The notes: generated by a model from the letters alone, not told the origin. Counted from the first letter of the stretch, positions 18,005-26,849 are shown. The stretch is 64,000 nucleotides of DNA from Chitinophaga sp. YR573 (GCF_900110995.1 NZ_FOJF01000003.1:1302001-1366000); one strand, 5' to 3'. Numbers and translations are program-made.

Positions 18005-20194
18005 ATGGGATCACTTCGTTATTTGAGGGGATTTATTTCCCTTATTCTTTGTTTGCTGGCAGGATATGCACAGGCTCAACCAGGCGAATCCATTAAGTGG
18101 AGCCGTGATGGACAGTCTATGTATATGCAAAATGGGGCTGCCATCGTAGCTTACCAGTTAAAAGACAGTAAAAAGACTGATAAAATCACTGCTGCCCAGT
18201 TAACTCCTGCGGGTGGAAGTCCATTGGACATAAGAGATTTTGCTTTTTCTGCTGATGAAAAGAAACTACTGATCTATACGAATTCAAAGAAGGTTTGGCG
18301 CTACGAAACCCGTGGCGATTACTGGCTCCTTGACCTGGCCACCAATACCCTGAAACAGCTGGGGAAAGGCTTGCCAGCTTCTTCACTGATGTTCGCTAAA
18401 CTATCTCCGGATGGCTTACAGGCTGCTTATGTAAGCGGACATAATATTTATGTGGAAGATCTCGCTACCCATAAAAGAAAGGCTTTAACTCAGGATGGCA
18501 CCACTCATCTGATCAATGGTACCTTCGACTGGGCCTATGAAGAAGAGTTCAGTTGCCGGGATGGTTTCCGCTGGAGCCCGGATAGTAAATCCATTGCTTA
18601 CTGGCAGATTGATGCCAATAAGATCAGGGATTTTCTGATGATAGATAATACAGATTCTATCTACTCCTTTACCGTACCGGTAGAATATCCCAAAGCAGGT
18701 GAAAGTCCTTCTGCCTGCCGTATTGGTGTCGTAGACCTTGCTACCGCTAAAACCACCTGGTTACAGGTGCCTGGCGATGCGCAGCAGCATTACATTCCCC
18801 GTATGGAATGGCAACCCGGTAAAAATGACCTGATCATTCAGCAGTTAAACCGTAAACAGAACGAGAGCATCTTATATATATGTAACGCAGTCACCGGAAA
18901 AGCAAAGAAGCTCTATACCGAAAGTGATCCTGCCTGGCTGGATGTAAAGTCCCGCTGGAATGAACGTGATATCACCGGTTGGGACTGGAGTAAAGACGCT
19001 ACCTCTTTTGTATGGGTAAGTGAAAAAGATGGATGGCGTCACCTCTACCGCATCGATATGAACGGTAAAGAAACGCTGCTCACTCCGGGTAAATATGATG
19101 TGATCAACATCCTTAGCATAGACGAAACAAATAACCAGGCATATATCCTGGCATCTCCGGATAATGCCACCCAGCAGTTCCTGTACAAAGTAACCCTGGA
19201 TGGTAAAAGTGCACCGGTACGTGTTTCTCCTATAACAGAAGAAGGTACGCATGAATACGAAATTTCTCCGGATGCACAGTATGCACTGCATAAATTCTCC
19301 AATCACTTCTTCCCGCCACAAAGCGAAATAGTATATCTGCCAACGCATAACAGCGGAGAAGGCAATCCTATTTTCAGGAACCTGTTATCCGCCCGTTATG
19401 CACCACACCAGGAATTCTTCCAGGTTACTACTGCAGACGGAGTAACTATGGATGGCTGGATGGCTAAACCCAACAACTTCGATTCTACTAAAAAATACCC
19501 TATTGTATTTTATGTATACGGCGAACCTGCCGCTACTACTGCAACAGATCAATATGGAGCAGGCCGCAACTTCCTCTACGATGGTAACATGGCAGAGGAC
19601 GGATACATCTATGTGACGATGGATAACCGCGGCACACCCGCTCCTAAAGGTCGTGAGTGGCGTAAATGTATCTATCGTAAAGTAGGCATCATCAATGCCC
19701 GTGATCAGGCACAGGGTGCACAGGCGTTGTTTAACCGCCATAAATACATAGATACTTCCCGCGTAGCTGTATGGGGCTGGAGCGGTGGTGGTTCCATGAC
19801 GCTGAACCTGATGTTCCAGTATCCTGCTATCTATAAAACAGGTATTGCTGTTGCGGCAGTAGGCAACCAGCTTACTTACGATAACATCTACCAGGAACGT
19901 TATATGGGATTACCTCAGGAAAACAGGGAAGATTTTGTAGCAGGATCTCCCATCACTTATGCAAAGAACTTACAGGGGAATCTCCTGTACATTCATGGCT
20001 CCGGTGATGATAACGTACATTATCAGAATGCAGAAATGCTGGTGAATGAGCTGGTGCGCTATAACAAGCAGTTCCAGTTCATGTCTTACCCTAACCGTAC
20101 GCACAGTATCAGTGAAGGAGAAGGTACTTTCAGACATCTGTCTACTTTGTACACTACTTATTTAAAAGAACATTGCCCTCCGGGAGCCAGATAA
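18005..20194 (+). CDS. Dipeptidyl peptidase IV-like S9 serine peptidase
   Basis: 729-residue exported prolyl oligopeptidase family S9B enzyme. The frame is open to a TTG at 17984, but the ATG at 18005 gives a normal signal peptide ending near AQAQ and is chosen. The N-terminal beta-propeller includes the double-Glu signature (DWAYEEEF) that binds the substrate amino terminus in DPP-IV. The alpha/beta-hydrolase domain has the nucleophile in GWSGGG (Ser593; most relatives have GWSYGG), Asp668 in HGSGDDNVH and His700 in NRTHS. It likely removes X-Pro dipeptides from peptides in the periplasm. Confidence 0.93.
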   Translation: MGSLRYLRGFISLILCLLAGYAQAQPGESIKWSRDGQSMYMQNGAAIVAYQLKDSKKTDKITAAQLTPAGGSPLDIRDFAFSADEKKLLIYTNSKKVWRYETRGDYWLLDLATNTLKQLGKGLPASSLMFAKLSPDGLQAAYVSGHNIYVEDLATHKRKALTQDGTTHLINGTFDWAYEEEFSCRDGFRWSPDSKSIAYWQIDANKIRDFLMIDNTDSIYSFTVPVEYPKAGESPSACRIGVVDLATAKTTWLQVPGDAQQHYIPRMEWQPGKNDLIIQQLNRKQNESILYICNAVTGKAKKLYTESDPAWLDVKSRWNERDITGWDWSKDATSFVWVSEKDGWRHLYRIDMNGKETLLTPGKYDVINILSIDETNNQAYILASPDNATQQFLYKVTLDGKSAPVRVSPITEEGTHEYEISPDAQYALHKFSNHFFPPQSEIVYLPTHNSGEGNPIFRNLLSARYAPHQEFFQVTTADGVTMDGWMAKPNNFDSTKKYPIVFYVYGEPAATTATDQYGAGRNFLYDGNMAEDGYIYVTMDNRGTPAPKGREWRKCIYRKVGIINARDQAQGAQALFNRHKYIDTSRVAVWGWSGGGSMTLNLMFQYPAIYKTGIAVAAVGNQLTYDNIYQERYMGLPQENREDFVAGSPITYAKNLQGNLLYIHGSGDDNVHYQNAEMLVNELVRYNKQFQFMSYPNRTHSISEGEGTFRHLSTLYTTYLKEHCPPGAR

Positions 20195-20201
20195 AACAGC
20201 T

Positions 20202-20588
20202 ATGTCAAAAGCAAGGATTTTCGGATTAATATCCGTAGTGATAGTTATTATCAGTGCTTTTCTTCCCTGGTTAACGGTAGAAAGCAAACATATTATGTTT
20301 ACAGGGCTCAATACAGCCGGTTCCCGTTTCGGAGAACCCGGTAAACTGAATATTATAATGGCAGTATTAACAGGTATCTTATTCCTGGTACCGGGTAAAG
20401 TGGCGCCAAGGTTCACCCTTTTCACTGCTGCTTTTATGGCGGTATGGGCCTTCCGTAATTTCTTATTATTTAGCCGTTGCGAGATGGGAGAGTGCCCGGA
20501 CAGGGGGATGGGATTGTACTTATCTTTAATAGCTGCAATAGCAGCTTTCATCTGCGTATTATTCAACAACGGAGAAAAGAAAGACTAA
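20202..20588 (+). CDS. Small four-helix membrane protein, unknown function
   Basis: 128 residues with about four hydrophobic segments (near 7-24, 49-64, 70-88 and 104-122) and a short charged tail GEKKD. A CEMGECPDRG loop holds two cysteines. No family recognised. It follows the DPP-IV-like gene by 7 bases on the same strand, so the two are probably cotranscribed. A copy of the palindromic element follows its stop. Confidence 0.65.
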   Translation: MSKARIFGLISVVIVIISAFLPWLTVESKHIMFTGLNTAGSRFGEPGKLNIIMAVLTGILFLVPGKVAPRFTLFTAAFMAVWAFRNFLLFSRCEMGECPDRGMGLYLSLIAAIAAFICVLFNNGEKKD

Positions 20589-20607
20589 TTTTCGGGGTTT
20601 AATTTTC

Positions 20608-20678
20608 GGGTGCAGGGCGAAGCCCTGCAAAACTCCTTCAATTTTTTTGAGATGGGCGAAGCCCCATCTCAAAAAAAT
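20608..20678 (+). repeat. Two-hairpin palindromic element, copy 4
   Basis: Hairpin 1: TGCAGGGC-GAA-GCCCTGCA (20611-20629). Linker CTCCTTCA. Hairpin 2: T7-GAGATGGGC (20642-20657), GAA loop, GCCCCATCTC-A7 (20661-20677), with one unpaired C. It lies between convergent genes, in the same orientation as copies 1, 3 and 5. Confidence 0.9.
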
Positions 20679-20679
20679 A

Positions 20680-21324
20680 TTATCTGAATATCATCTGTAA
20701 AATAAAAGCGCCTGACCAAACAGCCGCTGTATAAGCTATATTCCTTAATATCAAAGGTATCGCCGCCTGATTCGTCATTTTAGACTTTACAAAACTAAAC
20801 AGCACCATCACCCCAAAAGCTAGCAACACACTCTTATGACTTGCCTCAGGAAAATTCTCATTAGATAAATAAGGCCAGAAAGGTAACAACCCACCCAGTA
20901 AAAAGAACACCCCTGTAATCAATGCATTCAACAAGGCCCTGCCTAAATGGTAATTGCTCACCTGCACATTCTCTTCCTGTAACGTATGCTCCCAGTCACT
21001 CGCATCTTTAGCCATTTCTTCTGCAATATCCGCAATCACATTCTCACTGATATCCAGGTTTTCCAGTTTCTTTCTTTCTTCAGGAGACAAGGTACTTTCA
21101 TCATGCTGGGAATCCCCTTTATTAGCCAGGTAAGCGGTAACTACCACCACCACACTGCCTATCAGCCATATACAGGCATTCACCGTATAAAACTTTTGTA
21201 CGGTGATGTTGAGGGCATGAGAAAGGAAAGTAGTAAAAAACAACAGCAACAGACCTTCCGGAAATCCTATCAGAAAATCGGTGATCCATCCACTGCTCCG
21301 GATAGCTTTGAATTCCTTGGACAT
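20680..21324 (-). CDS. VIT1/CCC1-like membrane protein (probable metal transporter family)
   Basis: 214 residues. An N-terminal pair of hydrophobic helices (DFLIGFPEGLLLLFFTTFLS) is followed by a charged cytoplasmic-looking insert (residues about 70-120, rich in Glu and Lys) and then three C-terminal helices starting with RALLNALITGVFFLLGGLLPF. This layout and the last motif match the VIT1/CCC1 Fe/Mn transporter family, although the N-terminal motif is diverged. The ATG directly follows the TAG of rocD (TAGATG), so it is translationally coupled to that gene. The substrate is an inference. Confidence 0.6.
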   Translation of the reverse strand: MSKEFKAIRSSGWITDFLIGFPEGLLLLFFTTFLSHALNITVQKFYTVNACIWLIGSVVVVVTAYLANKGDSQHDESTLSPEERKKLENLDISENVIADIAEEMAKDASDWEHTLQEENVQVSNYHLGRALLNALITGVFFLLGGLLPFWPYLSNENFPEASHKSVLLAFGVMVLFSFVKSKMTNQAAIPLILRNIAYTAAVWSGAFILQMIFR

Positions 21325-22557
21325 CTATAATATTTCAAGACTGTTGGCAATGATCTCCACACACTCTTTCACCTGGGCCGCAGTGATAATCAGCGGTGGT
21401 GCAAATCTTATTTTATCACCATGAGTAGGTTTGGCCAATAGACCATTATCTTTTAATTCAAGGCAAAGGTCCCAGGCAGCTTCCGGGTTATTATGCTGAA
21501 TAACGATCGCATTTAATAATCCCCGGCCCCTGATGGTTTTAATAAAAGGAGAGGATAACTTAGCCAGTTCTTCCCGCAGTAAAATCCCCATGGCTTCCGC
21601 GTTTTCTGTCATCTTTTCTTCCTTCAGCACTGTCAGTGCAGCAATAGCCACTTTACAGGCCAGTGGATTACCACCATAGGTACTGCCATGTTCTCCCGGT
21701 TTGATGGTGAGCATAATCTCATCATTCGCCAGTACGGCAGCCACCGGTAACACACCTCCGGAAAGGGCCTTACCCAGTATCAGTATATCAGGACGCACAT
21801 TTTCATGATCGCAACACAGCATCTTACCCGTACGGGCCAGCCCTGTCTGAATTTCATCAGCAATAAACAACACCTGTGCATCTTCACAATACTGACGGGC
21901 CTTCTGCAGGTATCCATCATCAGGTACTACCACACCGGCTTCCCCCTGTATAGGTTCTACCAGGAATCCTGCTACATTTTTATCCTGTAACGCTTTTTCC
22001 AGCGCCAGCAGGTCATTATAGGGAATCACTTCATATCCCGGCATGAACGGCCCAAAGTCCGTACGGGAAGAAGGATCAGTACTAAAAGATATTACGTTCA
22101 GCGTGCGGCCGTGGAAGTTATTGGCGCATACAACGATTTTGGCCTTATTCTCAGGAATCCCCTTTACCACATATCCCCAGCGGCGACAGAGTTTCAATGC
22201 TGTTTCCACCGCTTCCACACCGGTATTCATGGGCAATACCTTATCATAACCGAAATAAGTAGTAATGAATGCAGCATATTCTCCCAGCAGGTCATTATGA
22301 AAAGCCCGGGAGGTCAGCGTCAGTTTCTGTGCCTGTTCCACGAGTGCTTTAATAATGGCCGGATGGCAATGCCCCTGGTTTACAGCAGAATAACCGGAAA
22401 GGAAATCGTAATAACGTTTCCCATCCACATCATACAGAAATACACCTTCTCCACGGTCCAGTACTACTGGCAGCGGATGATAATTATGCGCACCATATTG
22501 CTCTTCGAGGTCAAGGTAGTGCTGCGTTTTCTCACTGATCTTAAATGTGTGTAACAT
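21325..22557 (-). CDS. rocD: Ornithine--oxo-acid aminotransferase
   Basis: 410-residue class-III PLP aminotransferase converting ornithine and a 2-oxo acid to glutamate-semialdehyde and an amino acid. Signatures: LSGYSAVNQGHCHPAI near the N-terminus, GVEAVETALKLCRRW, EPIQGEAGVVVPDDG, LFIADEIQTGLARTG and the Schiff-base Lys in ILGKALSGGVLPV. The close match to the OAT type (TGVEA motif, GEHGSTYGGNPLA) supports ornithine rather than acetylornithine or GABA. The frame extends to a TTG at 22566, but the ATG at 22557 is the natural start. A VIT-like gene follows without gap. Confidence 0.94.
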   Translation of the reverse strand: MLHTFKISEKTQHYLDLEEQYGAHNYHPLPVVLDRGEGVFLYDVDGKRYYDFLSGYSAVNQGHCHPAIIKALVEQAQKLTLTSRAFHNDLLGEYAAFITTYFGYDKVLPMNTGVEAVETALKLCRRWGYVVKGIPENKAKIVVCANNFHGRTLNVISFSTDPSSRTDFGPFMPGYEVIPYNDLLALEKALQDKNVAGFLVEPIQGEAGVVVPDDGYLQKARQYCEDAQVLFIADEIQTGLARTGKMLCCDHENVRPDILILGKALSGGVLPVAAVLANDEIMLTIKPGEHGSTYGGNPLACKVAIAALTVLKEEKMTENAEAMGILLREELAKLSSPFIKTIRGRGLLNAIVIQHNNPEAAWDLCLELKDNGLLAKPTHGDKIRFAPPLIITAAQVKECVEIIANSLEIL

Positions 22558-22580
22558 ACTCCCCAAAGTTAGTCAATATG

Positions 22581-22841
22581 TTATTTACCCTGTAATTTAT
22601 TCACCAGCTGAATATATTCCTGCATAGCTGCCTCTTTGGATTTCCCTTTCAGTTCTTCCCAGGCATTGTACTTTGCTTTGGCTACAAAGTCGAAAGGATT
22701 GGAAGGAGCTTCTCCGTTTACATCACCTTCATTGCCTTGTTTGTAGAGAGAATACAGTTGGAGCAGGGTTTCGTTATCGGGTTTTGAGGGGAGGGTTTTA
22801 CTGGCCGTTGCAGCGGCTTCAAATTCTTGCCGGAGATCCAT
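22581..22841 (-). CDS. Acyl-CoA-binding protein (ACBP)
   Basis: 86-residue four-helix ACBP, the usual length. Family residues are visible: LLQLYSLYKQGNEGDV, then the KYNAWEELKGKSKEAAMQEYI block with the ligand-contacting Lys and Tyr. It binds medium- and long-chain acyl-CoA in the cytosol, buffering and delivering it. ACBPs are mostly eukaryotic but occur in a subset of bacteria including Bacteroidota. It stands 24 bases upstream of rocD on the same strand, so the two may be cotranscribed. Confidence 0.92.
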   Translation of the reverse strand: MDLRQEFEAAATASKTLPSKPDNETLLQLYSLYKQGNEGDVNGEAPSNPFDFVAKAKYNAWEELKGKSKEAAMQEYIQLVNKLQGK

Positions 22842-22919
22842 GATATTTTTTATACTAATGTAGGGGAAATACTCCTAAATACCCTAAGTTCACGTGTACC
22901 GGAATAGCAAAAATTTGAA

Positions 22920-22927
22920 TACCTTTG
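22920..22927 (+). promoter_or_regulatory. Candidate -7 box for lepA
   Basis: TACCTTTG followed by CGCC matches the TANNTTTG(C) consensus, with a predicted leader of about 38 bases that contains a small GCGCC/GGCGC hairpin. No TTTG at the -33 distance is obvious. Confidence 0.5.
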
Positions 22928-22971
22928 CGCCCTGACGTAAGGCGCTTAAACGCCTGGTTTTAAAAGCATAT

Positions 22972-24762
22972 ATGAAGAATATCCGGAATTTTTGCATCAT
23001 TGCGCACATTGACCATGGTAAAAGTACATTGGCTGACAGGCTGTTAGAGCATACAAAGACTATATCCGACAGAGATATGCAGGCTCAGGTGCTGGATGAC
23101 ATGGACCTGGAACGTGAAAAAGGTATTACGATTAAAAGTCATGCCATTCAGATGAGCTATATCGTGAAAGGTGAGCAATATGTATTTAACCTGATCGATA
23201 CTCCCGGCCACGTAGACTTTTCATACGAAGTATCCCGCGCCCTGGCTGCCTGTGAAGGAGCCTTGCTGCTGGTAGATGCTGCTCAGGGTATTCAGGCCCA
23301 GACAATCTCCAACCTGTACCTGGCACTGGAAAACGACCTGGAAATCATCCCGGTTATCAATAAAATAGATATGGATGGTGCTATGATCCCTGAAGTGCAG
23401 GACCAGATCATAGAACTGATAGGCTGTAAAGTGGAAGATATCCTGCTGGCATCTGGTAAAACGGGTATCGGTATCGAAGCTATCCTCGAAGCCATCATAG
23501 AACGTATTCCTGCTCCTAAAGGAGATTACGAAGCACCGCTACAGGCGCTGATTTTCGACAGCGTATTCAATTCCTTCCGTGGGATTATTGCTTATTACCG
23601 CATTTTTAACGGGGTTATCAAAAAAGGAGATAAGATCCGTTTTATCAATACAGGACAGGATTACTTTGCTGATGAGGTGGGAACCCTGAAAATGGGCCTC
23701 ATGCCACAAAAAGAAGTAAAAGCAGGTGATGTAGGTTATATCATTACCGGTATCAAAAATGCCAAAGAAGTGAAAGTGGGTGATACCATCACCCTCGCCA
23801 ACAATGCCAGCATTGATGCCATTAATGGTTTTGAAGAGGTGAAACCAATGGTATTCGCCGGTATCTACCCGGTAGATACAGATCAGTTCGAAGAGCTGCG
23901 CGACTGTATGGAGAAACTCCAGCTGAACGATGCTTCCCTTACTTTTGAACTGGAAACATCCCAGGCACTCGGTTTCGGGTTCCGTTGCGGATTCCTGGGC
24001 ATGCTGCACATGGAAATTGTACAGGAACGCCTGGAAAGAGAGTTTAACCAGACAGTAATCACTACCGTTCCAAACGTTAGCTTCATTGCACATACCACCC
24101 GTAAGGAGACTATTATAGTGAACAACCCGTCAGAAATGCCGGAGCCTACTAACCTGGAACGTATCGAAGAACCTTTCATCAGGGCGCAGATCATTACCAA
24201 ACCAGATTACATTGGTAATATCATGACCCTCTGTTTAGGTAAAAGAGGAAATCTCCTCAATCAGAGCTATCTCACACCTTCCCGTGTAGAGCTGATCTTT
24301 GAAATACCATTAACTGAGATAGTATTTGATTTCTATGATAAGCTGAAAAGCCAGACCCGTGGTTACGCATCGTTCGACTATGCGCCTATCGGTTACCGCG
24401 ACAGTGACATCGTAAAAATGGATATACTCCTGAATCAGGAGAAAGTGGATGCTTTGAGTGCTTTGATTCACCGCGGTCGTGCGGCTGAATTTGGCCGTAA
24501 GCTCTGCGAAAAGCTGAAAGAGCTGTTACCACGCCAGCAGTTCCTGATTGCCATACAGGCAGCAGTAGGTGCTAAAATCCTTGCCCGTGAAAACATCAGC
24601 GCAATGCGTAAAGATGTGACGGCCAAGTGTTATGGTGGTGATATCTCCCGTAAACGTAAATTACTGGAAAAACAGAAAGAAGGTAAAAAACGTATGCGTC
24701 AGATAGGTAATGTGGAAGTACCACAGGAAGCATTCCTGGCAGTACTGAAACTGGATGATTAA
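22972..24762 (+). CDS. lepA: Elongation factor 4 (LepA), ribosome back-translocation GTPase
   Basis: 596 residues, the standard length. G-domain motifs: AHIDHGKST (G1, near residue 10), DTPGHVDFSYEV (G3) and NKIDMD (G4). The LepA-specific C-terminal domain includes PIGYRDSDIVKMDILLN and the terminal KDVTAKCYGGDISRKRKLLE stretch. LepA acts on the ribosome during elongation and initiation stress. A canonical intrinsic terminator follows, then a copy of the palindromic element. Confidence 0.98.
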   Translation: MKNIRNFCIIAHIDHGKSTLADRLLEHTKTISDRDMQAQVLDDMDLEREKGITIKSHAIQMSYIVKGEQYVFNLIDTPGHVDFSYEVSRALAACEGALLLVDAAQGIQAQTISNLYLALENDLEIIPVINKIDMDGAMIPEVQDQIIELIGCKVEDILLASGKTGIGIEAILEAIIERIPAPKGDYEAPLQALIFDSVFNSFRGIIAYYRIFNGVIKKGDKIRFINTGQDYFADEVGTLKMGLMPQKEVKAGDVGYIITGIKNAKEVKVGDTITLANNASIDAINGFEEVKPMVFAGIYPVDTDQFEELRDCMEKLQLNDASLTFELETSQALGFGFRCGFLGMLHMEIVQERLEREFNQTVITTVPNVSFIAHTTRKETIIVNNPSEMPEPTNLERIEEPFIRAQIITKPDYIGNIMTLCLGKRGNLLNQSYLTPSRVELIFEIPLTEIVFDFYDKLKSQTRGYASFDYAPIGYRDSDIVKMDILLNQEKVDALSALIHRGRAAEFGRKLCEKLKELLPRQQFLIAIQAAVGAKILARENISAMRKDVTAKCYGGDISRKRKLLEKQKEGKKRMRQIGNVEVPQEAFLAVLKLDD

Positions 24763-24790
24763 CGTCTTACATCAAATTGGGATAAAGTAA

Positions 24791-24819
24791 AAGGGAGCGC
24801 TTGTTATAAGCGCTCCCTT
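24791..24819 (+). terminator. Intrinsic terminator of lepA
   Basis: A perfect 12-bp stem AAGGGAGCGCTT/AAGCGCTCCCTT (24791-24802 with 24808-24819) with a five-base loop, followed by TTTATTTT. Canonical A-stem-U polarity. Confidence 0.95.
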
Positions 24820-24827
24820 TTTATTTT

Positions 24828-24900
24828 GGGGTGCAAGGCGAAGCCCTGCAAAATCCCTTCAATCAATTTGTGATGGTGCGAAGCACCATCACAAATTGAT
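24828..24900 (+). repeat. Two-hairpin palindromic element, copy 5 (re-sequenced outer stem)
   Basis: Hairpin 1: TGCAAGGC-GAA-GCCCTGCA (24832-24850, one A-C mismatch). Linker CCCTTCA. Hairpin 2: a perfect 18-bp stem (24862-24879 with 24883-24900). The outer arm is ATCAATTT/AAATTGAT here instead of T7/A7, so three positions differ from the other copies on both arms and pairing is kept. It lies between the lepA terminator and the terminator of the convergent gene, so it is not needed for termination here. Confidence 0.9.
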
Positions 24901-24923
24901 CAATCTTTGCCGGTTTAACACAA

Positions 24924-24960
24924 AGAAGCCAGCTTAAAGTATAACTTCAAGCTGGCTTCT
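24924..24960 (-). terminator. Terminator of the DUF6580 gene
   Basis: 12-bp stem AGAAGCCAGCTT with AAGCTGGCTTCT (24924-24935 and 24949-24960), extended inside by AAGT/ACTT. It lies just past the stop of the minus-strand gene. The tail on the minus strand is only TTTGTG, so termination may be partial. Confidence 0.8.
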
Positions 24961-24986
24961 TATTAATTATTTATCAATGACTTATA

Positions 24987-25571
24987 CTAAGCCAGTTGTT
25001 TATTTGGCTGAAGAGCAGTTTGTTTGATCAAAGCCCATGCTCCAAACAAAACTCCTGTAAAAAACACATTACCTAAAACAGTATTCAGGGCAAAACTTCC
25101 AAACAGATCATTTCTGTAAAAAGGAATAGCTGCCGCATAACAGGCTATAAATCCCTGCGCCGTATGAGGATACAACGGTGAAAGTATCCATACTCCCAGA
25201 TTGGAAATAAGGAAGAACAATACCCCGGTACCAATAGCAGCCAGTACCAGATTCACCGTATTTGCCTTTTTGATATTAGTACCAATCCAGGTAATGAGCA
25301 GGAACGCGCCATAAACAAAGATCATCTGGTTACCATAAAATCCCTGAATATTGGTGAACAGCTGAAAGAAAACGTCTGTAATGAAGAGCGTTGCTAAAGG
25401 CAGTATATAAGCAAGACGTTTATTTCTGATAACAATCCCGCCAAATAATGCACTGGCTCCTATAGCGTTAAAGTTCCACAATTCCAGCTTGTTGGTAGCA
25501 AGCCGGCAGATAATTGCCAGGAATATTAACGAGGCGATAACCAGCTTTTCCTGTATGGAATCCTTCTTCAT
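24987..25571 (-). CDS. DUF6580 family membrane protein
   Basis: 194 residues with about five to six hydrophobic segments. The sequence pattern (LWNFNAIGASALFGGIVIRNKRLAYILPLATLFITD, then GFYGNQMIFVYGAF and a late FYRNDLFGSFALNTVLGNVFFTGVLFG) matches the DUF6580 membrane family that is common in Bacteroidota. The fold recalls ECF-type S-components, but no ligand is known. It is downstream of manA on the same strand with a 26-base gap, so probably in its operon. Confidence 0.8.
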   Translation of the reverse strand: MKKDSIQEKLVIASLIFLAIICRLATNKLELWNFNAIGASALFGGIVIRNKRLAYILPLATLFITDVFFQLFTNIQGFYGNQMIFVYGAFLLITWIGTNIKKANTVNLVLAAIGTGVLFFLISNLGVWILSPLYPHTAQGFIACYAAAIPFYRNDLFGSFALNTVLGNVFFTGVLFGAWALIKQTALQPNKQLA

Positions 25572-25597
25572 GGTGTTGATTATTTGAACAAAGATAC

Positions 25598-26806
25598 TTA
25601 TTTCACAGGTACACTTGCCTTATAAATAATGGTACCTGCCTGACTCTGAATATGATACCCGGCGTTATAATAGGTAACAACTGATTGTCCTTTCTTCAGG
25701 TCAATAGCTTCACCATCTTCTCCTGTAATCACTGCATCACCTTCCAGTACCAGCATAATCTCAGTAGCTTCACTGGTATGCTCATACTTCTGTCCGGCCT
25801 TCAAAGTTATCTTACTTACCACAAAATCAGGAGCAGGAGAGTTATAGATAATTTCCAATCCACCTTTCACTGTATCACCCTGAAGGATCTTAGGATGTAC
25901 CGCTTCGAAACGCGTGTGTTTCAGCAACTCAGGAACATCAATATGTTTAGGCGTTAAACCACCACGTAAAACATTATCAGAATTAGCCATCAGCTCTACA
26001 TTCTGTCCTTCCAGGTAAGCGTGAGGAATACCCGCATCCTGGAATACCGCATCACCAGGATGTACTTCCATGATATTAAAGAAGTAGATAGAGAAGATAC
26101 CTCTATCCAGATTATCCAATCCTTTAGGATCGTTTTCAATCACTCTACCTGTCCAGAATGCCGGATCTGACTTTGACAGTTTATCAGCCTCATAAGCAGG
26201 GAATGCTCTTTCTGCCAAAGGACGTAACACTTTGTTCACTTCTTCCTGTGGCATTTCCATTACCACCTTATACAGGCCATAATATCCCTCTTTCTCAAAC
26301 ACCGGTAACAGGAAAGAAAATTCTGGGACAGTCTGTAAAACGTGTTTCAGTTTGTCTTCCGGTAAAAAACCATGCAACAGCCAGAACTCGCTGAGTGCCA
26401 CCATGATCTCCGGTTTATGATTATCATCTTTATAGTTACGGTTAGAAGCATTCAGTGCAATACCTTCTGCATTCTCACGTGCAAAACCCTTCTCTGCCTC
26501 CACTTTGGTAGGATGTACCTGTATAGATAACATATCATTTACATCCAGTATTTTCAACAGGTACGGCAGTCCGCCAAACCGTTCCCATACTTTAGCGCCC
26601 AGTACTTCTTCAGGATTAGCTTTCACGAGTTTATCCAGCGTTGAGCCATTTACTACAGAGGGAGCGCTCTGGTGTGCCCCCATCCAGTATTCAGCGCTGG
26701 GTTCTCTGCTTTCAGGACGCCCCAGCAGGGAATTAATATAGTACATGCCGCCCCAGGCATAGTGTTGAACCTTACCTTCCAGTCTGAATAATTTCTTCTC
26801 ACTCAT
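25598..26806 (-). CDS. manA: Mannose-6-phosphate isomerase, class I
   Basis: 402-residue zinc-dependent type I phosphomannose isomerase interconverting fructose-6-phosphate and mannose-6-phosphate. Seen are the N-terminal YAWGG pattern, the metal-site segment SIQVHPTKVEAEKGFA, the IPHAYLEGQNVELMANSDNV signature and a C-terminal cupin ending in VTYYNAGYHIQSQAG. It supplies GDP-mannose synthesis or funnels mannose into glycolysis. The gene is divergent from yraN with 62 bases between the two starts. Confidence 0.95.
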   Translation of the reverse strand: MSEKKLFRLEGKVQHYAWGGMYYINSLLGRPESREPSAEYWMGAHQSAPSVVNGSTLDKLVKANPEEVLGAKVWERFGGLPYLLKILDVNDMLSIQVHPTKVEAEKGFARENAEGIALNASNRNYKDDNHKPEIMVALSEFWLLHGFLPEDKLKHVLQTVPEFSFLLPVFEKEGYYGLYKVVMEMPQEEVNKVLRPLAERAFPAYEADKLSKSDPAFWTGRVIENDPKGLDNLDRGIFSIYFFNIMEVHPGDAVFQDAGIPHAYLEGQNVELMANSDNVLRGGLTPKHIDVPELLKHTRFEAVHPKILQGDTVKGGLEIIYNSPAPDFVVSKITLKAGQKYEHTSEATEIMLVLEGDAVITGEDGEAIDLKKGQSVVTYYNAGYHIQSQAGTIIYKASVPVK

Positions 26807-26849
26807 ATAATATTGTTTGTAATTTCAATGATTGTTAACCACAGCGGCT

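Noticed and set aside
18872..19348. 158-codon open frame antisense to the DPP-IV-like gene
   Set aside because: Sits under the beta-propeller coding region; Cys/Phe-rich composition typical of antisense translation.
23539..24093. 184-codon antisense open frame inside lepA
   Set aside because: Lies wholly within a highly conserved gene on the other strand and has no family features; it is a by-product of codon bias.
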